A DNA stretch of 64,000 bases from Nostoc sp. NMS2. GTDB lineage: Bacteria > Cyanobacteriota > Cyanobacteriia > Cyanobacteriales > Nostocaceae. Positions 18,951 to 28,440 of the stretch are shown one piece after another. A model generated the notes under the pieces. It was not told the origin of the DNA and did not search any database. It worked only from the letters and a program-made list of their open reading frames with translations. Each line of letters starts with the position of its first letter. The first letter of the stretch is position 1. The stretch lies in NCBI RefSeq assembly GCF_017115105.1, contig NZ_JABXKH010000144.1:1-64000 (forward strand), given 5' to 3'. A program made the translations under genes and the position numbers.

Positions 18951-19522
18951 TTAACTCTCTCTAGTTGCGGGAGTAAAGCTGTAAAAGCCTTGCCTCGATG
19001 ACTTATTGAACCCTTCAACTCTCGTGTCATCTCAGCAAAGGTCAATTGCAACTCTTGGACATAAAAAATTGGATCGTACCCGAAACCACTATCACCACGA
19101 GGTGCGTGGAGAATGTCGCCACGACAAATACCTTCAGATTGTAATACGATCGCACCATCAGGACGAGCGATCGCTACTGCACAAACAAATTGTGCTTGTC
19201 GATTTACCTCGTTACCCAATTCTTTCAATACCCTAGCAATGCGTTCTGAGTCAGTTTTGGCGTAACGTGCAGAATAAACCCCTGGTGCGCCATTCAGGGC
19301 ATCTACTTGCAAGCCCGAATCATCAGCGATTGCCCAGTTTCCTGTAGCTTTAGCAATTTGTGACGCTTTCAGACAAGCATTTGCGGCAAAGGTTTCGCCC
19401 GTCTCCTCAATGTCTAATTCTTCAGGTTTAAGGGTTAATTCCCAACCAGAATTTTCCAGGTAAGCTTGCATTTCTCTCAACTTACCTGGATTTCCTGTAG
19501 CTACTACGAGTGATTTGGTCAT
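18944..19522 (-). CDS. rdgB: Non-canonical purine NTP pyrophosphatase (RdgB/HAM1)
   Basis: This 192-residue enzyme hydrolyses dITP, XTP and ITP to keep them out of nucleic acids. Family motifs are in order: VVATGNPGKLREMQAYL near residue 6, WAIADDSGLQVDALNGAPG near 63, SARYAK near 83, RGDSGFGYDPIF near 142 and SHRGKAF near 173. Length is normal. It is convergent with glnB. The stop lies within the outer arm of the inverted repeat. Confidence 0.94.
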   Translation of the reverse strand: MTKSLVVATGNPGKLREMQAYLENSGWELTLKPEELDIEETGETFAANACLKASQIAKATGNWAIADDSGLQVDALNGAPGVYSARYAKTDSERIARVLKELGNEVNRQAQFVCAVAIARPDGAIVLQSEGICRGDILHAPRGDSGFGYDPIFYVQELQLTFAEMTRELKGSISHRGKAFTALLPQLERVKS

Positions 19523-19805
19523 TAGTCATTGGTCACTTGTACTGAGCGTAGAAAAAATGTAGGTTGGGTTGAACTTTAGTGAAACCCAACAAAACCAAGG
19601 GTTTTTCGTGTTGGGTTTCGTCCCTCAACCCAACCTACTCGTAAATTTATCAAAGCCTTAAAAATCAAGGGTTCTGAATTTTTATTTAACGAGAGTAATA
19701 GAAGAGCGTTAGTCATTGGTCACTTGTACTGAGCGTAGTCGAAGTATTAGTCATCGATCATTTACCAAGGACAAAGGACTAATGACTAATGACTAATAAT
19801 TAATT
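19523..19805. repeat. Repeat-filled gap with a 30-base direct repeat
   Basis: A unit TTAGTCATTGGTCACTTGTA followed by CTGAGCGTAG occurs at about 19521-19552 and again at about 19712-19740. Between them is the GTAGGTTGGGT inverted-arm repeat copy 2 (19559-19638). A related CACTTGTACTGAGCG unit lies near 63030. No gene is supported. Confidence 0.65.
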
Positions 19806-21242
19806 TTACTCTGCCCAGTGTTTCGCCCAAGCAAGAGTTTGATGGACTTGCTCAATTGTTGGGGCTTCGCAGTATAAGCGTAAAACTGGCTCAGTCCCAC
19901 TAAATCGAATCATTAACCAGCTTTTATCAGCGAGGCGATATTTGTAGCCGTCAATTGTTTGGCAATCAATCACTGCTAAAGAGGCAATTTCCGTTAAGGG
20001 TTGAGTTTGCAGTTGTTGCAAAAGACGCGATCGCACTTCCATACTTGCTAAGGGTAAATCAATGCGATCGTAAGCTGAGGTAAACCCTGTCTGTTTCTGC
20101 AAGTAGCGATAATATTCACCCAAATCCAAACCAGATTCGACGATCGCCTCTAGGACGTACAATGCTGACAGTAGTGCATCGCGTTCGGGAATATGGCTAC
20201 CATAGCCAATTCCTCCTGACTCTTCGCCACCCAGCAACACTTTTGCTACTAACATTCTGTCAGCGATGTATTTATAACCAACTGCTGTCTCAAAGACTGA
20301 CAGGTTATGTAGTGCTGCTACAAGGGGCATCAAGTCGGAACCGCTAACTGTTTTGACTATTTCGCCACTAAAGCCGCGTCTTAAGGTTAAATGGTCGATT
20401 AATATCGGGATTAATACTTGGGAACTTAGGAAGTTTGCTTCTCCATCTACTGCTGCAATGCGATCGCAGTCTCCATCAAATACCAACCCCACTGTTAAAC
20501 CTGATTTATCGGTTTCTCGGTGAGTTTTGATGACTTCAAATAACTTTGAAAGGTATTTAGGCAAGGGTTCCGGCGCACCGCCACCAAAGAGGGGGTCGCG
20601 TTCTGAGTTGATTTCTTTGACCTGATTGCCTAATAGTCTCGCCAATCCGCCAGCCGCCGCGCCATGCATGACATCGGCAAATAACGTTAGTTTGCCAGAT
20701 GCGATCGCTTCTCGAAGTTTGGCAATATCAACTTTACCTTCTAGCGCTTGGGTATAACTAGGCCAAGGATCGAATTTTTCTTGCTTGCCTGGGGTAGCTG
20801 CTAATGGTACTCCCACCGACAACTGCGCTTCTATCTCTTTTGTGACTTCTGGCGGCACTGACCCACCAAAACAGCCCTTGACTTTTAAACCCAAATATGC
20901 ACCAGGATTATGACTGGCTGTAATTACTAATGCTCCTAAAGCATTAAGTTCTTTTGCTGCCCAACTATAAGCTGGGGTTGGGGCATAAGTTTCGCTCAGT
21001 AGCACATCAAAGCCGATCGCAGTGACAGAATCGGCGACAGCACGAGCAAAGTCTTCGGCCATGAATCGGCGATCATAACCGACAATTATTGTCCGGCTAC
21101 CCACCGTAGAAAAATATGTATCATATAATACTTTTGCGGCGACTGGCGCGACCAGGGCTAGGCGTTCAAAGGTGAACTCATCACCAATAACACCCCGCCA
21201 GCCGTCTGTACCAAACTTGATTGAGTTAGCTACAACTGGCAT
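19806..21242 (-). CDS. Phosphoglucomutase/phosphomannomutase family protein
   Basis: This 478-residue alpha-D-phosphohexomutase interconverts hexose 1- and 6-phosphates. The phosphoserine loop TASHNPGAYLGLKVKG is near residue 108. The metal site FDGDCDRIA is near 255. The sugar-binding GGEESGGIGYG is near 338, and the C-terminal phosphate loop is RFSGTEPVLRLY near 450. All four domains are therefore present. Substrate (glucose or mannose phosphate) cannot be decided. It stands alone on the minus strand. Confidence 0.93.
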   Translation of the reverse strand: MPVVANSIKFGTDGWRGVIGDEFTFERLALVAPVAAKVLYDTYFSTVGSRTIIVGYDRRFMAEDFARAVADSVTAIGFDVLLSETYAPTPAYSWAAKELNALGALVITASHNPGAYLGLKVKGCFGGSVPPEVTKEIEAQLSVGVPLAATPGKQEKFDPWPSYTQALEGKVDIAKLREAIASGKLTLFADVMHGAAAGGLARLLGNQVKEINSERDPLFGGGAPEPLPKYLSKLFEVIKTHRETDKSGLTVGLVFDGDCDRIAAVDGEANFLSSQVLIPILIDHLTLRRGFSGEIVKTVSGSDLMPLVAALHNLSVFETAVGYKYIADRMLVAKVLLGGEESGGIGYGSHIPERDALLSALYVLEAIVESGLDLGEYYRYLQKQTGFTSAYDRIDLPLASMEVRSRLLQQLQTQPLTEIASLAVIDCQTIDGYKYRLADKSWLMIRFSGTEPVLRLYCEAPTIEQVHQTLAWAKHWAE

Positions 21243-21551
21243 CTAAGTATCCTAACTGTCTACTTGAGGATTCTAGCATTTATACAGTGTATAAAGTAAA
21301 AAAAGAATCTAGTAATAATATGTACTCATAATATTAAAGATAAAAGTGAGCCAATTTGTGTATCGTACAAATGCAATGTCTAACAACAAGCCCGTCTACG
21401 CCTGCCACATTTAAAAGAGAATAGCGCCTGTGTAACATAGTGTTTCAAAAAGCTTACACTATTAGAATTGTAGGTATCTATCGTTAGCATGAAGCAGACT
21501 TGAGAGTTCCAGCAAATCGTATATTTGATTAAGGCTGTAAGGATAAAAGTA

Positions 21552-22724
21552 GTGATAGACAATCGGGCAATATCAATCAGTTTATTTACAGGAGCAGGTG
21601 GACTAGATATTGGGATAGAACAGGCAGGTTTTCGGGTAGTAAGTGTTGTTGAGAAAGATCCTGATGCTGCGAAGACTATAGCTTTCAACCGACCTCACCT
21701 AAATAGTTCTGTAGCAAGAGATATACAGAAAATCACTGCTCAAAATCTTTTAGAAGAAGCGGGATATGTTATTAACCTTGGTAGACCCCTACGGATTGGA
21801 GAAGTAGATTTAGTAACTGGCGGTCCCCCTTGTCAACCCTTCAGCACAGCAGGAAAACGTGGTTCAGTTATGGACCCACGTGGCAGCTTATTTATGGACT
21901 TTATACGTATTGTTGAACAAGTGCAGCCACGCTTTTTTGTCATGGAGAATGTTAAAGGTTTACTCTCGGCTCCTATTCGTCATAGACCTCATCTGGAACG
22001 AGGAACGGATTATGCTCCTCTGGAACTAGATGAAATGCAAGGGAGCGCTCTTGAGATTGTTCTAGAAGAAATGAAGTGCTTTGGTTATCAAGTTATTTAT
22101 AAAGTAATGGAAGCAGCAGATTACGGTGTTCCGCAAAACAGAGCGCGAGTAATCTTTATTGGCTCCAGAGATGGTGAATCAGCTACATTCCCTTTGCCTA
22201 CTCATAGTAAAGATGGCTCTTTATTACCTCAATGGCGCACTCTTAAAGATGCTCTGACCAACTTAGAAGATCCACAACCGGAGTATACTTCCTATTCAAA
22301 AAACCGTCTTCAATATTTAAAGCTTTTAAAAAGTGGTCAAAACTGGAGAGATTTACCTAACGACTTGATAAAAGAAGCGATGGGAGGGGCTTACAAATCT
22401 GGAGGCGGTAAAGTAGGGTTTTACAGAAGGTTATGTTGGGATAAGCCGTCTCCTACTATTACTACAAGTCCTTACCAAAAGGCTACAGATATGTGTCATC
22501 CAGAGGAATTGCGTCCTCTCAGTGTACGAGAGTGTGCCAGGATTCAAACCTTTCCAGACTCATGGATTTTCTATGGTTCGACAGCCTCTAAATACCGACA
22601 GATAGGTAATGCTGTACCTGTACTCTTAGCTCAAGCTATTGGTGACTATTTACATAGTCTAATTAGACAGGAAAAACCTAAAGGGATACCAGTCTTTGAA
22701 CAGCTTTCACTATTTAATCACTAA
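21552..22724 (+). CDS. DNA cytosine-5 methyltransferase of a type II R-M system
   Basis: This is a C5-methyltransferase of about 390 residues. Motifs are in order: I (SLFTGAGGLDIGIEQAGF), IV with the catalytic Cys (GGPPCQPFSTAGKRGS), VI (ENVKG), VIII (QNRARVIFIG), IX (RPLSVRECARIQTFP) and X (RQIGNAVP). GTG 21552 is preferred because AAGGA sits eight bases upstream; an in-frame TTG at 21525 lacks this. It converges with a SinI-like endonuclease, so it should protect that site, probably GGWCC. The target-recognition domain alone does not show this. Confidence 0.92.
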   Translation: MIDNRAISISLFTGAGGLDIGIEQAGFRVVSVVEKDPDAAKTIAFNRPHLNSSVARDIQKITAQNLLEEAGYVINLGRPLRIGEVDLVTGGPPCQPFSTAGKRGSVMDPRGSLFMDFIRIVEQVQPRFFVMENVKGLLSAPIRHRPHLERGTDYAPLELDEMQGSALEIVLEEMKCFGYQVIYKVMEAADYGVPQNRARVIFIGSRDGESATFPLPTHSKDGSLLPQWRTLKDALTNLEDPQPEYTSYSKNRLQYLKLLKSGQNWRDLPNDLIKEAMGGAYKSGGGKVGFYRRLCWDKPSPTITTSPYQKATDMCHPEELRPLSVRECARIQTFPDSWIFYGSTASKYRQIGNAVPVLLAQAIGDYLHSLIRQEKPKGIPVFEQLSLFNH

Positions 22725-22757
22725 ATTCCTAGCCTGTTGATTATTTTAAGACTTTTA

Positions 22758-23501
22758 CTACTGAATTTGTTGCCAGTATTTACTATCTTCTACATACAAT
22801 GCGGCAGGATTTTCAGCGATAGTTTGTCTAACAAAGGCAGCAAAGTCTTCTTCCGAAAGATTAGAGCATCCTATTAATTGATTCAGTTCTTTCCAATAGT
22901 AAGTTCCATTTTGAGCATTGACTCTATGCCATTTCCGAATAATAGTTCCTTTACGGACACTACTGCTCGAACTATTTTCAGAATTACTACGATTTTTAAC
23001 TTGTAATAGCTCACCTTTCTTGGTACAAAAATCAACCTTATTTATAGTTTCACCCCAAGCACAGTACCAACCATAAAATGACAATTTTTCGGCAAGATAT
23101 TCTTCTAAAAGAAGACCTAAGATGTTTTCTGCTGACATGGAAAGACGATGAGCATACTTTATATGATTAATGCCATCCGTGCTAAGAGTAGGTAAACGAG
23201 CGGAAAGAATCGTGTCAATAATTTTGTCAGAAATAGTGCCTATCTTCTTACTAGTTCGCTTTGAGGCTCGATTATTATAACCGCCAAAATACTTATTTAA
23301 CCACTTAGTAATGTAATCTAAGCGAGAATTGCATACTTTTAAATATGGAAATAATTCAGGCGAATTACAACAGACGGATAAAACTGTTTTTACAGAATCA
23401 TTCCAGAACATCCCAGTATGAAGTTTGGCGATATTTTCAGCTTCTGACACGATCAAATTGGCATCAAAATCCGGTATTTTGAGGTTATTGCTCACAGTCA
23501 C
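22758..23501 (-). CDS. SinI/AvaII-like type II restriction endonuclease
   Basis: This 247-residue protein resembles the SinI restriction endonuclease family (GGWCC cutters). The likely PD-(D/E)XK core is D in KVDFCTKKGE and QVK in LLQVKNRSNSENSSSSS. The Ser run after NSEN is a family trait as I recall it. MSAENILGLLLEEYLAEKL precedes the core. It converges on the methyltransferase with 33 bases between them, the usual layout of a type II pair. Its divergent neighbour side has a 12-base inverted repeat. Confidence 0.78.
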   Translation of the reverse strand: MTVSNNLKIPDFDANLIVSEAENIAKLHTGMFWNDSVKTVLSVCCNSPELFPYLKVCNSRLDYITKWLNKYFGGYNNRASKRTSKKIGTISDKIIDTILSARLPTLSTDGINHIKYAHRLSMSAENILGLLLEEYLAEKLSFYGWYCAWGETINKVDFCTKKGELLQVKNRSNSENSSSSSVRKGTIIRKWHRVNAQNGTYYWKELNQLIGCSNLSEEDFAAFVRQTIAENPAALYVEDSKYWQQIQ

Positions 23502-23579
23502 TATTGGGTAAAATCTGCTGTTTCAGTTATGAGCGATCGCCCCACCTACACAAATCTCTTTTTATATATAAACATTAAT

Positions 23580-23609
23580 AATCCTTAATAGTATTCACTA
23601 TTAAGGATT
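23580..23609. promoter_or_regulatory. 12-base perfect inverted repeat upstream of the endonuclease gene
   Basis: AATCCTTAATAG and CTATTAAGGATT flank TATTCA. It lies about 80 bases upstream of the endonuclease start and about 40 bases past the ParM-linked coiled-coil gene. It may be an operator for the endonuclease or a terminator for the par genes. A smaller palindrome (TGAGCAAAACTGCTCA) follows at 23616-23631. Confidence 0.55.
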
Positions 23610-23648
23610 GTTAACATGAGCAAAACTGCTCACAAACCTGATTGTTCC

Positions 23649-24128
23649 TTAAAAATCATCGAGAAACTGACTAAGGCGACTGATTACGGGGTCAACCTCT
23701 TGAGGAGGGGTAGCAACAGTATAAGAAGTATTATTTACTACTTCTAATTGACTTGGAGACGGGATGAACGATCGATCGTTGACTATGAGCGCCAGTTGTG
23801 CAACTTGTTGAGAAAGTTGCAGTAGATGATGTTCCATCGCCTCCAAACGATTAGATCCCTTGGCAAAAAAACGTTCCTCAAGTCCAGCCACTTGACGTTG
23901 CAGTTCACCGATTTGTTGTTCAATCGGTGTTGTTACTGCTGTTTGTGGAGCAGGTTGTACAGGTTCCGGTACACATAAAGATTGCCACAAGGCTTCTTTA
24001 CAGAGGTCGCTGAAAGTCTTGTCTGGTTGTTTTTCCAAATAACTTTCTACTTGCGCTAACAAGCTTTCATCAGCAAGCTCTGGGTTGAACGTGACGGATT
24101 TAACTACCTTTTTTGACCATTGGAACAT
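23649..24128 (-). CDS. Coiled-coil partner of ParM (possible ParR-like protein)
   Basis: This 159-residue protein is not assigned to a known family. The N-terminal part (VKSVTFNPELADESLLAQVE) looks like a small helical DNA-binding or dimer domain. A coiled coil follows at residues 70-120 (IEQQIGELQRQVAGLEERFF). The end is VISRLSQFLDDF. It begins five bases after the stop of the ParM gene, so the two form an operon. Position and size suit the adaptor that links ParM filaments to DNA; this is inference from context. Confidence 0.6.
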   Translation of the reverse strand: MFQWSKKVVKSVTFNPELADESLLAQVESYLEKQPDKTFSDLCKEALWQSLCVPEPVQPAPQTAVTTPIEQQIGELQRQVAGLEERFFAKGSNRLEAMEHHLLQLSQQVAQLALIVNDRSFIPSPSQLEVVNNTSYTVATPPQEVDPVISRLSQFLDDF

Positions 24129-24133
24129 CAGCT

Positions 24134-25285
24134 TTATGCCCTAGCAGCGCGATTGGAGGATAATTGTGCCTCTCCATAAATATACTGCCCCAAAGCATTC
24201 GCTTGTCGTGAAGGTGCTGCTAAATGAGCATTAATCTGTGCTTCCTTGAGTAGACGTTGAACGTCATCCCAGAAGAACTCACCACCCCCACCAGTGAGAA
24301 TCACATCGGTGACGCGTTCTGGCAACCAGGCTAGCACACGGCTACAGATTTCGCGCGAAAACATCTCTGTAAGGTTGGGAAGAAAATCGTCTAGGTTAGT
24401 GGGCTTGCTAGCGCCTTTAGGACGGTAATAGCGTTCACCTCTGGGTTTGTTCACAGCAGAAATCAGTGCCAGAGATTGACTATCTGCTCCCTCGATTTCG
24501 GCAGACACCAATTCATAAAACTTATTCATACCGAAGTCTTCGCTCTTAGAAGCACCTCTGGCAAAACGGAAGTTATCTACCATCAAAAGATCGACAGTTT
24601 GATGTCCAATATCAACGATCGCCACCGATATTTTTGTAAAATCGGGACTGCCAGGGCTTTTCTTCGGTTGAGCTTCAGACCACAGGAGGCTGCCGTAACC
24701 TTCTGGCATTACCCAAACTTTAATGATGTTCAGCGACAAAGATTCACCTCGGAAGTTCAACACATGAGGGCCAGTTACTTGGCTGGTTAACTGCGCTTTT
24801 TCCTTTTCAAACTGCTCTAAGGAAAGAAAAGGCAAACCTAGTACAACTGAGATATCGTCTTTGAGTTTGAAGTAGCCAGCACTTGCTAACACTTTTACCA
24901 GTGCAGCCTCTACCTTAGATTGGCCGACTCCTAGATTCGCCCCAAAATCTGCTGCTAGTTGACCAACAGCATATCCATTTCCTTGATACTCCAGCCACAA
25001 ATCCATTAAGGGGTCAGTAGCTCTGGATTCAAAAACACCACCGCGTACTTGTTCTATTGACATCTGCTTGACGTTGGCAGGTACAAATACCACACTGCCG
25101 GGTTCACGACTCACACAAGTTTTTGTGGAAGTTCTGCCTAAATCAACACTGAGAATGGTTTTCCCGGAACCACCGACTGGCTTGGGAGTATTATTAACAG
25201 CATTGATGGGAGTCGATGCCGACACCCTATTCATGGGTATCGCAGCAGCATTGATGGGGGTAGCGGCGGAAGGTTGGTCTGTCAT
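24134..25285 (-). CDS. parM: ParM/StbA-type actin-like ATPase
   Basis: This 383-residue protein is an actin-fold ATPase like those that segregate plasmids. Nucleotide-binding motifs are visible: phosphate 1 SVDLGRTSTKTCVSR near residue 45, phosphate 2 VAIVDIGHQTVDLLMV near 220 and the adenosine motif VILTGGGGEFFWDDV near 330. The first 40 residues are a low-complexity extension with repeated TPINA. It is the first gene of a two-gene operon. No parC-like set of direct repeats is obvious upstream in 25286-25524. Confidence 0.82.
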   Translation of the reverse strand: MTDQPSAATPINAAAIPMNRVSASTPINAVNNTPKPVGGSGKTILSVDLGRTSTKTCVSREPGSVVFVPANVKQMSIEQVRGGVFESRATDPLMDLWLEYQGNGYAVGQLAADFGANLGVGQSKVEAALVKVLASAGYFKLKDDISVVLGLPFLSLEQFEKEKAQLTSQVTGPHVLNFRGESLSLNIIKVWVMPEGYGSLLWSEAQPKKSPGSPDFTKISVAIVDIGHQTVDLLMVDNFRFARGASKSEDFGMNKFYELVSAEIEGADSQSLALISAVNKPRGERYYRPKGASKPTNLDDFLPNLTEMFSREICSRVLAWLPERVTDVILTGGGGEFFWDDVQRLLKEAQINAHLAAPSRQANALGQYIYGEAQLSSNRAARA

Positions 25286-25524
25286 GAAAGCTCCTAGTTC
25301 AAACTTAACTGTAAAAAGTTGTCATGCTCATCTTACAAAAATGCGAGCAACCAGAAATTCTAGGTTGCGTCAAGTGTAGCTAGAAATACGCCAAAAATTA
25401 ATTCCGACCATATCTCCGATAAGCTCTGCCTTCGCACATCTAGTATTATTTGGCATAGTGTAGGCGAATTTTGGCCAGATGTAACCCCTGCTTTCACTGC
25501 TTTCAAACCAAAAGCGTCCGTGTT

Positions 25525-26148
25525 TCATCTTCTAGTACGTCTTAACTGGCGCTTAAATATCCAGAAAACAAATGCTAGAACCAAACCCCCAAGTACGATT
25601 TTGGATACAGGAGCAAGGTACTTGTCCACAAGTTCATACTGACTACCCAATATGTATCCTGAGTATGTTAGCAAACCCACCCAAGCGGCGCTACCTAATG
25701 TTGTGTAAACCAAAAATGGTAGCAAGGGCATATTGCTAATCCCTGCGGGAACAGAAATCAAGGTGCGGATTCCCGGTACAAGACGACCAATTAATACTGC
25801 TGTTCTACCTTGTCGGTCAAACCACTTTTTGGCCTTGGTGATATCTTTACTAGATATAGCCAGCCATTTGCCATACTTATCAGCCCAAGCTTTCAAACGA
25901 GTTTCACCCAAAAACTTACCTGGATAGTACCAAATAAGTGCGCCCAATACAGAACCCAAAAGTCCTGCGAAAAACACACCAATGATATTTAGCTTTGCCC
26001 CTCCTGGTTGATATGGACTTGCTGTAAATCCAGCCAGTGGCATAATCAATTCTGAAGGAATTGGGGGAAAAAGGTTCTCTAGGAACATTAGTAGGGCGAT
26101 TCCCCAATAGCCAAAATAGTTGATAGTGTTAGTTATCCATTCAAGCAT
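25525..26148 (-). CDS. DedA family membrane protein
   Basis: This 207-residue protein belongs to the DedA/SNARE-associated family, recently linked to lipid carrier flipping and membrane homeostasis. Motifs include ENLFPPIPSELIMPLAG near residue 24, G-R-F-like VLIGRLVPGIRTLISVPAGI near 117 and several hydrophobic helices. The C-terminus has a basic tail (FKRQLRRTRR). It is monocistronic. Its specific substrate cannot be told. Confidence 0.9.
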   Translation of the reverse strand: MLEWITNTINYFGYWGIALLMFLENLFPPIPSELIMPLAGFTASPYQPGGAKLNIIGVFFAGLLGSVLGALIWYYPGKFLGETRLKAWADKYGKWLAISSKDITKAKKWFDRQGRTAVLIGRLVPGIRTLISVPAGISNMPLLPFLVYTTLGSAAWVGLLTYSGYILGSQYELVDKYLAPVSKIVLGGLVLAFVFWIFKRQLRRTRR

Positions 26149-26444
26149 TGAGTCAATTCCTGAAATTGTTGCACTAGTCGTGTTACTAGGATTGTTTCAT
26201 TAATTTTGCGGGGCTGCGAGATCCCCGACTTCTTCAAGAAGTCGGGGATATGAACACTTCACGGTTTTGTTTTCTAATTTTTTAGATCCCCCTTAGTCAG
26301 TTTTGTAAAAAGACTAGGGAGGATCTAAAGACTTGATGGCAAATTTAAAAACATACTCTAGGGTTTTCTTCTGATTTGGCGGCTGTGGGAGAGCAGGGAG
26401 AAAATTTTACCTTGTCCCCCTCATCCCCCTCATCCCCTCTTCTT
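26149..26444. repeat. Gap filled with inverted repeats
   Basis: Three units fill this gap. 26221-26249 is a perfect hairpin, ATCCCCGACTTCTT and its complement around one C, a well-known cyanobacterial repeat also present at 37243-37272. 26281-26329 has near-complementary ends TTTAGATCCCCC and GGGAGGATCTAAA. 26385-26445 is a pyrimidine-arm copy of the interspersed family. No gene is supported. Confidence 0.75.
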
Positions 26445-27551
26445 CTAGGCTGTCGGGGTCAATGATTGTACCCTTGGTTCCGATTGCCAGTCTAATGGAT
26501 TCCAAACTCGATCTTCCAGCGCCATCTGTTCAATCAAACTTGCCAGTCTGAGCGCTTTAAGAGCTTGTTCACCACCCACTGATGGTTGATTGCCACCGTG
26601 TACACAGTTGACAAAATGTTCTAATTCTGCACTTAGGGGTTGAATATTGCTGGTGTAGACTTTTTCGATCACACCATCTTGTCTATAAAGTACTTGTCGG
26701 TGGTCGGTGAGAGAATTGGCAGCCGTTTGTCGGTGAATCAAAATTTCATTCTTGAGAAAATCTGCCTCAGTAAATGAATTTTTGCAATGGGCGACAATCC
26801 GGCGAATTTTGCGGTGAGTGACTTTACTGGCTGTCAGAGTAGCAACAATACCATTGGCAAACCCCAAGGTGGCAGTTACGTAATCTAAATAACCAGAGTC
26901 CAAGGAGCGAGTACCGCTAGCAGTCAATTTTGTGACTGGGGAAGCAGCTAATTCTAAAAGTAGGTCGATGTCATGGATCATTAAATCCAGCACAACCGAA
27001 ACATCGTTTGCCCGATCTGAGTAAGGACTCATTCTGTGGGCTTCTAGCGCCAGCAATTCCTCCGTTTTCAGAACTTGGCTCAGTTCTTTAAAAGCTGGGT
27101 TGAAACGCTCAATATGACCTACTTGCAGGATACACTGAGACTCTGCTGCCGCATTTACTAGGGACTCTGCCTCAGAAATACTGGCTGCAATGGGTTTTTC
27201 AATCAAAACATGAATTCCCGCTAGCAGACAGCTAATGCCCACGGCATAGTGCAGACGGGTGGGAACAGCTACACAAACTGCTTCCACAAGGGGTAGCAGG
27301 TCACAGTAATCTTCAAAAAAACGCACCTTGTATTTGCTGGCAGTTTCTAATCCTCGCTCGACGTTAATATCTGCCACTCCGACCAGTTCAACATCTTTCA
27401 TTGAACTCAGCACGCGAGCGTGGTGTTGTCCCATGTTACCCACTCCAATCACGCCTATGCGGATTGGTCGTGGCTGGTTGCGCTGTGTATATAGATTCGG
27501 TTCTGCCACTGACATGCTATCTTGCACTATTATTCTCTCCTCAACCACCAA
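26445..27551 (-). CDS. Gfo/Idh/MocA family NAD(P)-dependent oxidoreductase
   Basis: This 368-residue dehydrogenase has an N-terminal Rossmann fold (RIGVIGVGNMGQHHARVL near residue 31) and the conserved EKPIA motif near 118, where Lys is catalytic in the family. DVVLDLMIHDIDLLLEL-type residues are seen as VVLDLMIHDIDLL near 185. Substrates are usually sugars or sugar nucleotides; none can be chosen here. A shorter start at MSVAEPN (residue 13) is possible. It is divergent from queC. Confidence 0.88.
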   Translation of the reverse strand: MVVEERIIVQDSMSVAEPNLYTQRNQPRPIRIGVIGVGNMGQHHARVLSSMKDVELVGVADINVERGLETASKYKVRFFEDYCDLLPLVEAVCVAVPTRLHYAVGISCLLAGIHVLIEKPIAASISEAESLVNAAAESQCILQVGHIERFNPAFKELSQVLKTEELLALEAHRMSPYSDRANDVSVVLDLMIHDIDLLLELAASPVTKLTASGTRSLDSGYLDYVTATLGFANGIVATLTASKVTHRKIRRIVAHCKNSFTEADFLKNEILIHRQTAANSLTDHRQVLYRQDGVIEKVYTSNIQPLSAELEHFVNCVHGGNQPSVGGEQALKALRLASLIEQMALEDRVWNPLDWQSEPRVQSLTPTA

Positions 27552-27762
27552 ATTTAGAGACGCTACGGCCGTTGGCGTTTATACTCGAAAGCCAGTTACG
27601 ATCCGTCTAAAACCATCCAGATGGTAACATAGAGCCTATGTTTATGAAGAATTTCAAAGTTTGCGATCGGTTCCCGTAATCCAAACATCTTTTGTATAGA
27701 TAGTTCGGGTTTGTTTTTGATTTTGCACTTTCTACAAAAAATATATGTCTTTTTATTAACTG

Positions 27763-28437
27763 ATGAAAGCTGTAATTCTGTTATCTGGGGGATTGGACTC
27801 TTCCACAATTCTGTATAAAGCTAAGGCTGATGGCTGTGAATGTCATGCTATTTCCTTTGATTACCAGCAGCGACACCGACGAGAGTTACAGTCAGCCCTT
27901 GCTGTTGCTAAAAAGGCTGCGATCGCAAAACATCAGGTAGTGAATTTTGATTTACGGCAATGGGGCGGTTCCGCACTTACCGATGACGCGATTGATTTAC
28001 CCCAAAAGCGATCGCTGGATGAAATGTCTCAAAATATTCCTGTGACTTATGTTCCGGCTCGTAATACCATTTTTTTAAGCTTTGCTCTTGGCTACGCCGA
28101 AGCGATCGCGGCTGAACGTGTCTATATCGGTGTCAATGCCTTAGATTATTCAGGATATCCTGACTGTCGCCCCGACTATATTCAGGCAATGCAGGAAGTT
28201 TTTCGTCTAGGAACCAAACAAGGGCGTGAGGGACAGCCAATTAGTATTGTTGCACCCCTCATCAACTTGAAAAAAACCGAAATCATCCAACTAGGAAACC
28301 AATTAGGAGTTCCTTGGGAGCTAACTTGGTCTTGCTATGCTGGTGGCAATGTCGCCTGCGGCGTGTGTGATTCATGTCGCTTGCGGTTGGCAGCTTTTGC
28401 CGAATTGGGACTCGTTGATCCACTGGTGTATGCTTAG
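27763..28437 (+). CDS. queC: 7-cyano-7-deazaguanine synthase
   Basis: This 224-residue enzyme makes preQ0, the precursor of queuosine, from carboxy-deazaguanine and ammonia with ATP. The PP-loop is LLSGGLDSSTIL near residue 6. Zinc ligands appear in SCYAGGNVACGVCDSCRLR near 190-205. YVPARNTIFLS and ALDYSGYPDCRP are also standard. Length is normal. I looked upstream for a preQ1 riboswitch and saw none. Confidence 0.96.
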   Translation: MKAVILLSGGLDSSTILYKAKADGCECHAISFDYQQRHRRELQSALAVAKKAAIAKHQVVNFDLRQWGGSALTDDAIDLPQKRSLDEMSQNIPVTYVPARNTIFLSFALGYAEAIAAERVYIGVNALDYSGYPDCRPDYIQAMQEVFRLGTKQGREGQPISIVAPLINLKKTEIIQLGNQLGVPWELTWSCYAGGNVACGVCDSCRLRLAAFAELGLVDPLVYA

Positions 28438-28440
28438 TGG

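Noticed and set aside
27600-27762. preQ1 riboswitch ahead of queC
   Set aside because: The short leader lacks the C-rich loop and A-rich tail pattern of preQ1 class I; nothing fits.
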